Below, one piece after another: positions 24,015 to 31,521 of a stretch of DNA of 36,917 bases (its first letter is position 1; each line of letters starts with the position of its first letter). The notes under the pieces were generated by a model that was given only the letters and a program-made list of their open reading frames with translations, had not been told where the DNA came from and did no database searches. Made by a program: the position numbers and the translations under genes. The DNA is from a virus. Location of the stretch: the IMG/VR virus record IMGVR_UViG_3300025913_000012, positions 1-36,917 of that record; one strand, given 5' to 3'.

Positions 24015-24158
24015 ATGCGACTGACAATAGTCTTCATAGTTCAACTTGCTATTAATATGATCATTTTAGTTTGGTGCGAAGACATTGCAAAAAATATAGA
24101 TAAAATAACCGATCGAATTGAAACGATTGAAACCGTTAATCGAATTGAATATCTTTAA
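24015..24158 (+). CDS. Membrane-anchored coiled-coil peptide, 47 aa
   Basis: Start chosen at the ATG after AAGGATAGTT. Residues 3-20 are a membrane span (LTIVFIVQLAINMIILVW), followed by a heptad-type helix (IAKNIDKITDRIETIETV). Last gene of the + cassette; its stop is two bases from the convergent terminase stop. Confidence 0.5.
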   Translation: MRLTIVFIVQLAINMIILVWCEDIAKNIDKITDRIETIETVNRIEYL

Positions 24159-24160
24159 TT

Positions 24161-25681
24161 TCAAACAAACATCCCAGGTCTAACTACTGGAACTGTTGTC
24201 ACGGCAAAATCTTGTATCTGTTCGTAAAATCCAGAATAAAACGTCAATGCCAAAGCGTCTGACGTATCAGGCGAAGGCATGCCACGGGCTTTTAAATCGT
24301 CTTTGCTTTCAATCTGCAAACGTCCGCTTGAATCGTATTTGTAACCCAGATTGCACAAATCGCCATGCAGTGTATCGTCATCAGGAATCTGCACGAGCAT
24401 TTCTTGCAATAACCAGGCTTTCATTTCTGCCCAAAGTTCAGCGCGAAGGTTTCTATATTTATCTTTGCTATTAGCTGATCGGGCAACATTAACCCCCTCG
24501 ACGAATTGAAAGTTATGCTCTCGTAACCGATCGACGACACCAGCGCCAACGCCGATGCAGTCAATATAAACTTTGTGCGGTTGCTCCTTTTCAATGACAT
24601 GCTTTAGATATCCTGCTATTTCCATTGTGTTCATGTTTCGGAATGTTTCGAGATTATACGCGACACGACCTTTACGCCTGATGATTGCCGTTTTATCGTT
24701 ATCTCCAAGAGCAACATCAACGCCAATAATAAGCTTGCCTGCTTCTGTTTCTATGCGGTTCTTTCGGGCTTTCGCTACATGCTTGCTATTAATGAAGACA
24801 TTGGCAATCGGATTAAGAAAGGCTTCAGTTGCACTACACGGATATTCTTGCTTGAAAGATTCGATAGCTTGATCAATATCGTTAGACTTCATCAAGCGCA
24901 ATCGTCGCCATGCCAAATGCTTTAATGTCATGCCTTGTTTTTGATATAAAGATAAAAGAAATTGTTCTTCTTCCGTCGGGTTAAAGTTTTCATCTGTTGC
25001 GGTATATTCTGATTGCCAAAACCAAGGGATGAAAATAGCTTGATATTCTGATTGGCCAGATTCTGCAGCTTTCCACGCGTTAAAGAAATAATTACCTATG
25101 CCATTTGCTGTGCTTTCCAAAATGATTTCAGTGCCTGGCATATCAGACACAGCATTTAAAACGCCTTTGTCATGCTCGTCTGCGTGAGGCCAGAAAGCAA
25201 CCTCCGATCCATGAAACAATTGAATAGTTTGAGAGCGGCCAGCGCCTTTATTTCCGGCTGTACCGACAGAATAACTGCTATCATACTTTTTAAATGCGAG
25301 TTCTTTCGCGCTTGATCTATCTGCATCGCAAGCAAGGCCTTTCGGCAAGTTATCGTAATATCGCATTGTCATTTCAAACAGGTTTTTTGTTGCTTCAGCT
25401 TCATGCGTCAAGATATATGCTTTCGTACCACGACGAGTAATGACTTTGTGAAAGTATCTGCCTTGAATATAAGTTGATAAACCTTGTTGACGGCCTTTCA
25501 AAACAAGAGCGCGTACTTTTCCAGTTTTCTTTTTTTGCGCTTCCAGTTTTTCATGCGCATAAAGCTGTGCGCGATTAAGTTTGAACGGAACAAGCGAGCC
25601 ATTCTTACTGCGAATAGTGAGGCAATCAGGCGCAAATAACGTGAAGTCTTTAACTATCTCAATAAGCCGCTTCTCATCCAT
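24161..25681 (-). CDS. terL: Terminase large subunit
   Basis: 506 residues with an N-terminal packaging ATPase and a C-terminal nuclease. The Walker A-like KGRQQGLST is at 62-70, and a Walker B-like segment with SEVAFW is near 159. The RNase H-fold nuclease has D322 (in GVDVALGDNDKTA), D374 (VYIDCIGVGAG) and D475 (DTSDALALT). Together with the small subunit it cuts concatemers and pumps DNA through the portal; P22-like relatives do this by headful packaging, which fits a circularly permuted map. It overlaps the small subunit by eight bases. P22 gp2 is 499 residues. Confidence 0.92.
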   Translation of the reverse strand: MDEKRLIEIVKDFTLFAPDCLTIRSKNGSLVPFKLNRAQLYAHEKLEAQKKKTGKVRALVLKGRQQGLSTYIQGRYFHKVITRRGTKAYILTHEAEATKNLFEMTMRYYDNLPKGLACDADRSSAKELAFKKYDSSYSVGTAGNKGAGRSQTIQLFHGSEVAFWPHADEHDKGVLNAVSDMPGTEIILESTANGIGNYFFNAWKAAESGQSEYQAIFIPWFWQSEYTATDENFNPTEEEQFLLSLYQKQGMTLKHLAWRRLRLMKSNDIDQAIESFKQEYPCSATEAFLNPIANVFINSKHVAKARKNRIETEAGKLIIGVDVALGDNDKTAIIRRKGRVAYNLETFRNMNTMEIAGYLKHVIEKEQPHKVYIDCIGVGAGVVDRLREHNFQFVEGVNVARSANSKDKYRNLRAELWAEMKAWLLQEMLVQIPDDDTLHGDLCNLGYKYDSSGRLQIESKDDLKARGMPSPDTSDALALTFYSGFYEQIQDFAVTTVPVVRPGMFV

Positions 25682-26147
25682 TATCTATTGCGTCTCTATT
25701 ACGCGATACAAAATCATCATTATCTTTGTTATCATCATCTTTGTTCTTTTCGCCGTAAACACGTGGAGCTAATTTTGCAGCAAGCCATTTTCTTGTTTCA
25801 ATTCTTAATCGTGATCTATTCATCCATTCAGTATTGCAAGATTCATACTCATGACCAGTCGGGCTTGTTTTTATAATTGTATCGTGAGATGCGTCGTCTG
25901 CAATATCAAGTACTTCATCAATCAAAAATTCAATCTGATGGCGCTTTGCTTCGGTATATAATGCGCCAAACTCTGGCACTTTTATTCGCCATTCGAAAAT
26001 AGTTTGATGACACGGCCAATGCTTATTCGCAGCACAAAGTTTTTTTATGCCCATTGAAGACGTAGCAATAACACGCGCAATTTCTTCACCCATTTGCGGA
26101 GTATATGTTAAAGGAACCCCGCCTATTCCTTTGCTTGATCTAGCCAT
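25674..26147 (-). CDS. terS: Terminase small subunit
   Basis: 157 residues directly upstream of terL, with a GAGGT ribosome site. An N-terminal DNA-binding helical region (GIKKLCAANKHWPCHQTIFEW) is followed by a helix-rich middle (HQIEFLIDEVLDIADDA) for oligomerisation and an acidic, disordered tail. The order and size (P22 gp3 is 162) fit a pac-recognition subunit. The adjacent upstream DNA (26160-26250) has direct repeats. Confidence 0.8.
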   Translation of the reverse strand: MARSSKGIGGVPLTYTPQMGEEIARVIATSSMGIKKLCAANKHWPCHQTIFEWRIKVPEFGALYTEAKRHQIEFLIDEVLDIADDASHDTIIKTSPTGHEYESCNTEWMNRSRLRIETRKWLAAKLAPRVYGEKNKDDDNKDNDDFVSRNRDAIDNG

Positions 26148-26172
26148 CTTTTAAACCTCAATTAACCAATAG

Positions 26173-26217
26173 CATTAATTTTACACATTAATAATACGCA
26201 TTAACAGCATTAATAAT
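26173..26217. repeat. Four CATTAA repeats upstream of a divergent promoter
   Basis: CATTAA at 26173, 26186, 26199 and 26208, with 13, 13 and 9 bases between starts; the second and fourth extend to CATTAATAAT. They sit between terS (-) and the promoter of the + small genes, immediately upstream of its -35. Candidate operator or activator sites. Confidence 0.55.
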
Positions 26218-26218
26218 G

Positions 26219-26247
26219 TTGACTCGCGGTCACTTAAAGTATATATT
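26219..26247 (+). promoter_or_regulatory. Strong sigma70-type promoter
   Basis: TTGACT, 17 bases, TATATT. This is the clearest consensus promoter in the window and lies 37 bases upstream of the first + gene in this block. Confidence 0.8.
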
Positions 26248-26283
26248 AGTCACATCTTAACAACGCAACAGGAAATCGAAGTC

Positions 26284-26439
26284 ATGCAAAAATATAGAAT
26301 CGATTACACAGATAATGATTTAAATTTGCAATTTCGCCAAATCAAATATTTTGAATCTCCAACACAATTAACAGATTATTTATCTAAAAATTTACAACAA
26401 CCAAAATACAGCGTTGAAGGCTGGTTATTAATTAAATAA
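26284..26439 (+). CDS. Hypothetical protein, 51 aa
   Basis: Follows AGGAAATCGAAGTC. Tyr/Gln-rich (MQKYRIDYTDNDLNLQFRQ) with no recognised family. First gene after the strong promoter, so it should be expressed early. Confidence 0.55.
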   Translation: MQKYRIDYTDNDLNLQFRQIKYFESPTQLTDYLSKNLQQPKYSVEGWLLIK

Positions 26440-26452
26440 GGAAAACGAAGTC

Positions 26453-26749
26453 ATGATTAAATTTCACCAATATTATGTCACTAATGGAAAAACAAAAGCT
26501 AAATGTCATTATAGCGCAGGCAACAGAACTGATGGCAGAGAAGCCGTCACAATCTATGCCAGAGAATATGGCCGTCGTGAATTTAATGAGATTTTCGGCG
26601 ATTTGGCTAAAAATGACAGCGACTCAATGACAGATTATTTTGAAACAAGCCGCGTAGTTATTTTCAAAGATAATCCATTATATGCCGCTGCATTAGAACG
26701 CGCTTTGATTAATGACAAAAAAAATCAAGAAAGATGGAGTAAAAAATAA
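26453..26749 (+). CDS. Hypothetical protein, 98 aa
   Basis: Preceded by AGGAAAACGAAGTC, the same leader as at 33006. Basic N-terminus with two strands (HQYYVTNGKTKAKCHYSAG), then a helix-rich C-terminus (YAAALERALINDKKNQERW). Similar proteins are seen in other phages, without function. Confidence 0.6.
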   Translation: MIKFHQYYVTNGKTKAKCHYSAGNRTDGREAVTIYAREYGRREFNEIFGDLAKNDSDSMTDYFETSRVVIFKDNPLYAAALERALINDKKNQERWSKK

Positions 26750-26892
26750 TGAGCTTAAAAAAACAAGAAGACAATATTATATTTGACGATTTAATGAAAG
26801 AAGACAAGCGATATTTAGCAAGCTGGGTATTGCATAATATGACATCAGAAAAAAAAAGAGAATACATTGAAAATATATATAAAGAGGAATAA
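26749..26892 (+). CDS. Hypothetical charged protein, 47 aa
   Basis: Starts in a TAATG overlap. Asp/Glu/Lys-rich helices (EDNIIFDDLMKEDKRYLA). No family recognised. Confidence 0.5.
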   Translation: MSLKKQEDNIIFDDLMKEDKRYLASWVLHNMTSEKKREYIENIYKEE

Positions 26893-26895
26893 AAA

Positions 26896-26958
26896 ATGAC
26901 AGAAATATATTTGTTTATCATTATGTGGGTTTTAATTTACAAGGTATTTTGCGAATGA
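26896..26958 (+). CDS. Membrane micropeptide, 20 aa
   Basis: Short hydrophobic peptide (YLFIIMWVLIYKVF) ending in an ATGA overlap with the next gene. It may serve mainly to couple translation. Confidence 0.3.
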   Translation: MTEIYLFIIMWVLIYKVFCE

Positions 26959-27107
26959 AAACTGCAACTGAATTATTAGAAAAATTAATAAAAAGCCAAG
27001 AAGAAATCGTTCAAATATGGCAAAATTCCCAGACAAAATACGGCAAAGGCAATTACGATCAAGCCGTAAATACTCTGAAATATTTACAAGGTTATTACAA
27101 TTTATAG
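26955..27107 (+). CDS. Hypothetical helical protein, 50 aa
   Basis: Start at ATG in the ATGA overlap; a longer frame from 26925 lacks a site. Two helices (TATELLEKLIKSQEEIVQIW and DQAVNTLKYLQGYY). Unknown. Confidence 0.5.
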   Translation: MKTATELLEKLIKSQEEIVQIWQNSQTKYGKGNYDQAVNTLKYLQGYYNL

Positions 27108-27118
27108 GACAGGAAAAA

Positions 27119-27349
27119 ATGGCATTTACCATACGCGTTATTGAGCAACAAACGAAAAATGATTTTACAATAAACGATTTAATATCGCCGCAAGATACGA
27201 TAAAAATAGCAAGGCAAAAAGGCTTACAAGGAAAACTTGAGGTGCAAATTTTCGATACGGAACAAGACGAAAAAGTCATATTTTCAAGCTTTAACGTAAG
27301 CGAAAACGATAAAGTAACTTGCACTGTATTTCCGCATTACGTTTCTTAA
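27119..27349 (+). CDS. Hypothetical beta-rich protein, 76 aa
   Basis: ATG after GACAGGAAAAA; the longer frame from 27017 overlaps the previous gene and is discarded. Alternating strands (FTIRVIEQQ, LEVQIFDTEQ, KVIFSSFNV, KVTCTVFP). Last gene of this + block; its stop overlaps the convergent holin-candidate stop. Confidence 0.6.
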   Translation: MAFTIRVIEQQTKNDFTINDLISPQDTIKIARQKGLQGKLEVQIFDTEQDEKVIFSSFNVSENDKVTCTVFPHYVS

Positions 27350-27495
27350 TGCTTAAGGCGCGTCATTAGCAATCCAAGCAATCGGCCAATGATTGACAAT
27401 AACGCGCCCGACAAATGATAGACAATCGATACCGGAACACCAGCAAGAATCACAAGCCAGATCAAAAGCCATAAAATAAACTTTAAAATAATCAA
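27346..27495 (-). CDS. Candidate holin, TTG start, 49 aa
   Basis: Begins with TTG in a TTGA overlap with the endolysin stop. The sequence opens ILKFILWLLIWLVILAG, a strong membrane span, continues PVSIVYHLSG and has a second hydrophobic part (ALLSIIGRLLGLLM) before a basic end (TRLKH). Two spans, basic tail and position beside the endolysin match small holins. No spanin pair was seen. The weak ribosome site and TTG start suit a timed lysis protein. Confidence 0.5.
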   Translation of the reverse strand: MIILKFILWLLIWLVILAGVPVSIVYHLSGALLSIIGRLLGLLMTRLKH

Positions 27496-28040
27496 ATTCG
27501 ATACGCCCTATTCAGCCATCCTTCGAGGTTTTCTTTGTCTTTCGGCCTAATCTCTGCAAGCAAACGATAATAACTCGCGCGTGAAGCAACCAGTACAGGC
27601 AAAAGCATATCAGGCAAAATAATATTTAATCGCTTAAGCGTATGATCGCCCAGAATGCCGTCATCGGCTAAGAATTTCCGCGAATAAGACAAAGCCCACA
27701 ATGACCGCTGTACGATTTTTATTGACTGAGCAATGCCGCAATTAACTGCCATATCAAAAACGTAATTGCAAACGAGCTGATCACGAATAGCAGCAAATCT
27801 AGCATGCTCCCAAAATTCGCCTTTATAAATACACTGAGCTTGCTCGACTGATAAATCCTTGATAGTTTGCTCGTTAATTGGCTCAAATATTCCATAGCGC
27901 CTCTGATTTTCTTCTGTAAGTGAGCGCAAAAAGCGCAAAGATATTCCGAAATTTGTTGCCCCGCCGCTATCATTGGGAGAGTCAACGTAGCCATCTTCCC
28001 TGTTCAAAACGTACTCAACCGCATCTTCAAAATTGCTCAC
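27492..28040 (-). CDS. Endolysin, GH108-type muramidase with PG-binding domain
   Basis: 182 residues. The N-terminus VEYVLNREDGYVDSPNDSGG (catalytic Glu15) with TNFGIS follows the GH108 phage lysozyme pattern. The C-terminal half (ADDGILGDHTLKRLN) matches the peptidoglycan-binding domain that follows it. No signal peptide is seen, so it would need a holin for release; the candidate holin begins inside its stop codon. Its gene lies in the early leftward unit rather than beside the tail genes. Confidence 0.88.
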   Translation of the reverse strand: MSNFEDAVEYVLNREDGYVDSPNDSGGATNFGISLRFLRSLTEENQRRYGIFEPINEQTIKDLSVEQAQCIYKGEFWEHARFAAIRDQLVCNYVFDMAVNCGIAQSIKIVQRSLWALSYSRKFLADDGILGDHTLKRLNIILPDMLLPVLVASRASYYRLLAEIRPKDKENLEGWLNRAYRI

Positions 28041-28049
28041 AAGATTTCC

Positions 28050-28514
28050 TTATTTTTTACCGTCCAAATAATCCAATATACTTTGCCTTGCTAGTAGCCA
28101 ATCGTCAAACCAATCAGCGCAATATCCCTCACTGCGCATTTCGGCTAAAAATTCCGTTTGATTCGGTCGAGGTTTTTGCCCAGGCGCTTTGAGTTCAATC
28201 CAGTAACCGGCATATTGTCTGCATGGCGATTGCCTGCACAAAAATAAATCAGCCACTCCTGGTCGTAAACCTGCTTGTTTCAATCTATGCGTGGCAAGTC
28301 GTCCGCGGTTGCCTTCATTGGGTATCGAAATGATCGGTAATCCTTTATTTAACGCCCAAGAGACCAATTTACACTGTAACCCATATTCTAAATTGCTCCT
28401 AGGCTTCCGTTTTTCGTCATAGTGCGACGATCTCGACTCGGTAGCTATGTATGTAGCGGGTAAGTCAATCGTGTCGCCATAAAGAGAATTTAAAGCTTCC
28501 ATGTACTTTTTCAT
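28050..28514 (-). CDS. VRR-NUC-type nuclease
   Basis: 154 residues from the ATG after AAGGAG, rather than the longer frame from 28562. The PD-(D/E)xK core reads E43...Q47, PNEG (66-69), GVADL (D89) and IELKAPG (E107, K109), then Q119, matching VRR-NUC nucleases, which may cut branched or flap DNA. It lies between the iteron array and the endolysin. It may finish or resolve replication intermediates. Confidence 0.8.
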   Translation of the reverse strand: MKKYMEALNSLYGDTIDLPATYIATESRSSHYDEKRKPRSNLEYGLQCKLVSWALNKGLPIISIPNEGNRGRLATHRLKQAGLRPGVADLFLCRQSPCRQYAGYWIELKAPGQKPRPNQTEFLAEMRSEGYCADWFDDWLLARQSILDYLDGKK

Positions 28515-28793
28515 AAATCGACTCCTTGTCAATTTTTTGATCAGGGTGACACGGTGACACAAAAGACACGAGTGACGCGGTTTTCTAACATATTACTAAA
28601 ATAGTAAATATTCCCATATTCTTATGATATACGTAATTACGTGTCACCCTGTCAGTGTAATTACGTATATATATGAAAATTAGAGAAAAAATCGGGGTGA
28701 CAGTTCAAAATTTATACTGTCACAGGGTGACACCAACCGTGTCACCTTTTTTCTGACAGTATAATTTTTAGCGTCACCTTAGTGTCATGCGCA
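28515..28793. repeat. Iteron-type array GGTGACAC, candidate replication origin
   Basis: Five perfect GGTGACAC copies in either orientation lie at 28545-28552, 28553-28560, 28641-28648, 28726-28733 and 28739-28746, plus near copies at about 28571, 28696 and 28771. An AT-rich stretch (28580-28640) lies between groups. Two palindromic structures are superimposed, at 28627-28670 and 28712-28764. The array directly follows the VapE helicase gene, an arrangement known for origins of phage satellites. Confidence 0.75.
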
Positions 28794-30005
28794 TTATTTA
28801 ACCTTCAAACTGTAATGACATGGTACTAAGCGAATTCTTTGTCCAGTTTTTGGCTCTCGTTCGGCTTTTTTTCCAGTCTTCTTTGTTAAAATTCTACTTA
28901 GTTTATTTGCACTGCTTGGATCAATTTTTGGCCATTTCATTTCTTTTAAAATATCTGTTACGGTCATAGCTTTTGTTAGTGGTGATTCCCAATCAAAAAA
29001 ATCCATTAACATTTCTTCAAGCGGATCAATTTGCTCATGATCTTCATTCAAAACATTAACTTCTTCTTGTAAGTCTTTGGAAAGATAAGTTAATCCGCCA
29101 TTTTTCCATTCTTGATAAACTTCTGCCCAAACTTGCTGCATATCGAAATTATGCTGGTAATCAATCTCTGTCGCCTCAATTGTCCACCAACGACGATTTC
29201 CAGTATCGTCAACCAAATAATTGCTTTTATTAACCGTGGCGATATAAACCGATCTGCGAGGGCGAACTTGATCTAATGGCGCGTAAGGACAGCGAATCTT
29301 GTCTGCTTTCATAGTTATAAAGCTTTTGATTCTAGCAATATCGGCGCTTTTATACGTTGCGTCTAATTCTCCCAGCTCGACTATCCAAAACTGCGACAAA
29401 GCGATAATGCAGTCTTTATACGCTGGGTCTAAAATTGCTCCGTCTTGCACCGCTCCACATGGCATTGGTTCTAATCCTCGAACCCAAGCGGTTTTGCCGA
29501 TGCCTTGCGCTCCTTGAATGACAATTGCACCATGATTAATAAAACCGTCAACGCTAAATGCTGCCGCAATAGCCGCAAGCATCCATGTTTTGATTATTCG
29601 ATTGCTTAATTCTTGATTGGTTGATTTTATCGTCTGGACAAATTGATCAAGTCTTTTTTCGCCATCCCAAGGTTTGCTTAAAATGCAATCAACAATAGGA
29701 TGATAGGCATTTTTCATGGCAATTTTTTGCAAATGCGCATTAAGAAATTTCGTCGGCATATCATTAAGAGTGGCCAAATAATGAACTTGCATTAATGCTT
29801 CATTGTCTAAATCTTCTGGGGATATATAATGACCAGGTATTTTTATTTCTCTGCGTCTTGTCATTAAGTTATAGCGGATTTCTGCGTTAAAATGCTTCAA
29901 AAGCCATTCCAAATTAACATGCGTATCGAGTACTTTTATTTTTTCTTTGGCGAGTTCTTTTGTTTCTGGGTAAAGCACGGTTGAATCAACTACTTTAAAT
30001 TCCAT
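28794..30005 (-). CDS. VapE-type superfamily 3-like helicase
   Basis: 403 residues. Residues 150-280 carry the ATPase core: Walker A GAQGIGKT (165-172), Walker B IVELGELD (208-215), and motif C with the arginine finger in IATVNKSNYLVDDTGNRRW (from 255). The N-terminal 110 residues look like the helical region preceding the ATPase in virulence-associated protein E (VapE) phage helicases. The C-terminal 60 residues resemble a winged helix (MTVTDILKEMKW), possibly for iteron DNA binding. Works with the primase at 30174. Translation starts after AAAGG. Confidence 0.85.
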   Translation of the reverse strand: MEFKVVDSTVLYPETKELAKEKIKVLDTHVNLEWLLKHFNAEIRYNLMTRRREIKIPGHYISPEDLDNEALMQVHYLATLNDMPTKFLNAHLQKIAMKNAYHPIVDCILSKPWDGEKRLDQFVQTIKSTNQELSNRIIKTWMLAAIAAAFSVDGFINHGAIVIQGAQGIGKTAWVRGLEPMPCGAVQDGAILDPAYKDCIIALSQFWIVELGELDATYKSADIARIKSFITMKADKIRCPYAPLDQVRPRRSVYIATVNKSNYLVDDTGNRRWWTIEATEIDYQHNFDMQQVWAEVYQEWKNGGLTYLSKDLQEEVNVLNEDHEQIDPLEEMLMDFFDWESPLTKAMTVTDILKEMKWPKIDPSSANKLSRILTKKTGKKAEREPKTGQRIRLVPCHYSLKVK

Positions 30006-30047
30006 ATAAAAAGCCTTTCATTTATTGCATTATTGCATCATTTGATT

Positions 30048-30165
30048 ACAATAAGCAGTTGATACGAGTTTAAAAATCCATTGATCTGTGACGCAATGTT
30101 GCCAATGGATATAAACGGATTTATGTTCTGACTGGGGAGCGTCAACTCCCCTACGGAAATAACTT
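30048..30165 (-). ncRNA. Structured leader between primase and helicase genes
   Basis: On the minus strand GGGGAG/CTCCCC encloses a 6-base loop, and further down ATCCATTG pairs with CAATGGAT around a 19-base loop and is followed by TTTTT. The second hairpin could be a terminator ending primase mRNA, or part of a leader controlling helicase. About 40 bases separate it from the helicase start. Confidence 0.45.
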
Positions 30166-30173
30166 TACTCTTA

Positions 30174-31097
30174 TTAACGTTTCATTAAAAGTTGCTTTTT
30201 GGTTTCATTTTGACCAAATAAAACATATAAATCATTAAAATCTGTCGGATATTTCCAAAGATAAGAATCAGGAAAATCTGGATAATAAATTTCACAGTTT
30301 AAAATTTTCGCTGCACTATTTGCATATTTTAAACCTGGATTATCAATTCCCCATTTATCATTATCAGCGCAAATTTTTATATTAGCATGAATGAATTTTC
30401 TTCGTAGCAAAACGCAAACAGATAAAAGATTATTAGCATTTATTGCACAAACTACTGGCGATTTAGTTATTTCTCTTATTGTGCAGCCAGTAGCATAACC
30501 TTCACATACGCGAATAACGCCGCGATAATCATCTTGCAACTTATCGCAAAGAAAAATCATATTGTTTTTTTGCGATGTACCTTTCCATAATCTTTTAAAC
30601 CCAGATGGTTTGATTATTTGCATTGTTATGAAATTAAAATTCACATCTGATACAGGGATTAATAACCAACTGCGACATTTTTTGGCGTAAAAAGGCATGA
30701 TTTTTTTATTAACGATATATGGATGATTTTCTGGGTCTTCTTTTGTATAAAATTTATTCCAAAACTCTTTTGCTCGCCATTGCTTTTTAGCTTTTTCATA
30801 ATCTTGAATAGCTTTTTTTTCTATTTGCAATTGCTTATTTAATCTTCTTTGCGCAAGTTCTGGTTTTTCGTAATTTATGTTCCAATAAGTAAACCAGTCA
30901 TCTGGATAATGCCAATCGCCAAAAGTCGCACCACGGTCATAATCATGCAAAATGACAAATAAATCTTTTTTTCTTTTATGTTTTGAGCCATCAGAAAAAC
31001 GCTGAAATTTCCCTGATAAACTGTAATTTATTGCGCCTTTTATATGGAAATTTCTTGATTCCATTACTTTTTCTAATTGCTCGGAAAATTCAATCAT
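30174..31097 (-). CDS. Toprim-domain DNA primase
   Basis: 307 residues from the ATG at 31097; a GTG four codons upstream is possible. The catalytic Toprim domain has CEGYATG (E199), ICADNDKWG (D245, D247) and TDFNDLY (D286). The N-terminal part (30-175) has the RNAP-like layout but no clear zinc-binding Cys/His set, and it carries FGDWH and LLIPV strands. It overlaps the RNase H-like gene. With the VapE helicase it forms a primase-helicase pair. Confidence 0.85.
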   Translation of the reverse strand: MIEFSEQLEKVMESRNFHIKGAINYSLSGKFQRFSDGSKHKRKKDLFVILHDYDRGATFGDWHYPDDWFTYWNINYEKPELAQRRLNKQLQIEKKAIQDYEKAKKQWRAKEFWNKFYTKEDPENHPYIVNKKIMPFYAKKCRSWLLIPVSDVNFNFITMQIIKPSGFKRLWKGTSQKNNMIFLCDKLQDDYRGVIRVCEGYATGCTIREITKSPVVCAINANNLLSVCVLLRRKFIHANIKICADNDKWGIDNPGLKYANSAAKILNCEIYYPDFPDSYLWKYPTDFNDLYVLFGQNETKKQLLMKR

Positions 31098-31521
31098 GAT
31101 GAAATTCACTTATCATAATGCCATCAATATTTTCTAAAGTATCTTTTATAGATTTCCATTTAAATTCAATAAATGGAAAATAATTATTAATATATCCTTT
31201 AGCTTTATTAGCATAATATTCATGTTTGCCTTCTTTTATGTTCCAGTTTTCTTGCATATGGCCAACAATAAGTGTTGAATTTGTCAAAATAATTATCTTT
31301 TCATTTTGCATTTGCAATGATATTAAAAATTTCAAAATGCAAATCAATCCGCAATAATCGGCAATATTATTACTAGCATGATTATTTTCATTACTTTTAT
31401 ATTGATGGCAGCTTTCGTGTATATTTACACCATTGCGATAAATCAAAACAGTATAAACCATTGTGCCGCCATCATAATTCGGCTCACACATGCCTTTAAA
31501 ATAAGCACATATCATTTTCAC
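31090..31521 (-). CDS. RNase HI-like protein with altered active site
   Basis: 143 residues. It has the ribonuclease H fold order: EPNYDGG (D17), NNIADYCGL, ILTNSTLIVGHM, and a last helix with NIDGIMISE. Active RNases HI use Asp-Glu-Asp-Asp; here the Glu position is D55 and the third Asp position is N81, while D17 and D133 remain. It may be a weak or inactive nuclease or a nucleic-acid-binding version. It is coupled to the primase, where RNA primer removal would be expected. Confidence 0.65.
   Translation of the reverse strand: MKMICAYFKGMCEPNYDGGTMVYTVLIYRNGVNIHESCHQYKSNENNHASNNIADYCGLICILKFLISLQMQNEKIIILTNSTLIVGHMQENWNIKEGKHEYYANKAKGYINNYFPFIEFKWKSIKDTLENIDGIMISEFHHD

Noticed and set aside
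26932-27324. 130-codon open frame on the - strand with hydrophobic segments, considered as holin
   Set aside because: Opposed to three well-packed + genes with good ribosome sites; the hydrophobic look comes from antisense of Lys/Glu-rich codons.
27719-27994. 91-codon open frame inside the endolysin considered as nested holin
   Set aside because: Fully internal and out of frame, no ribosome site, and a better holin candidate lies next to the endolysin.
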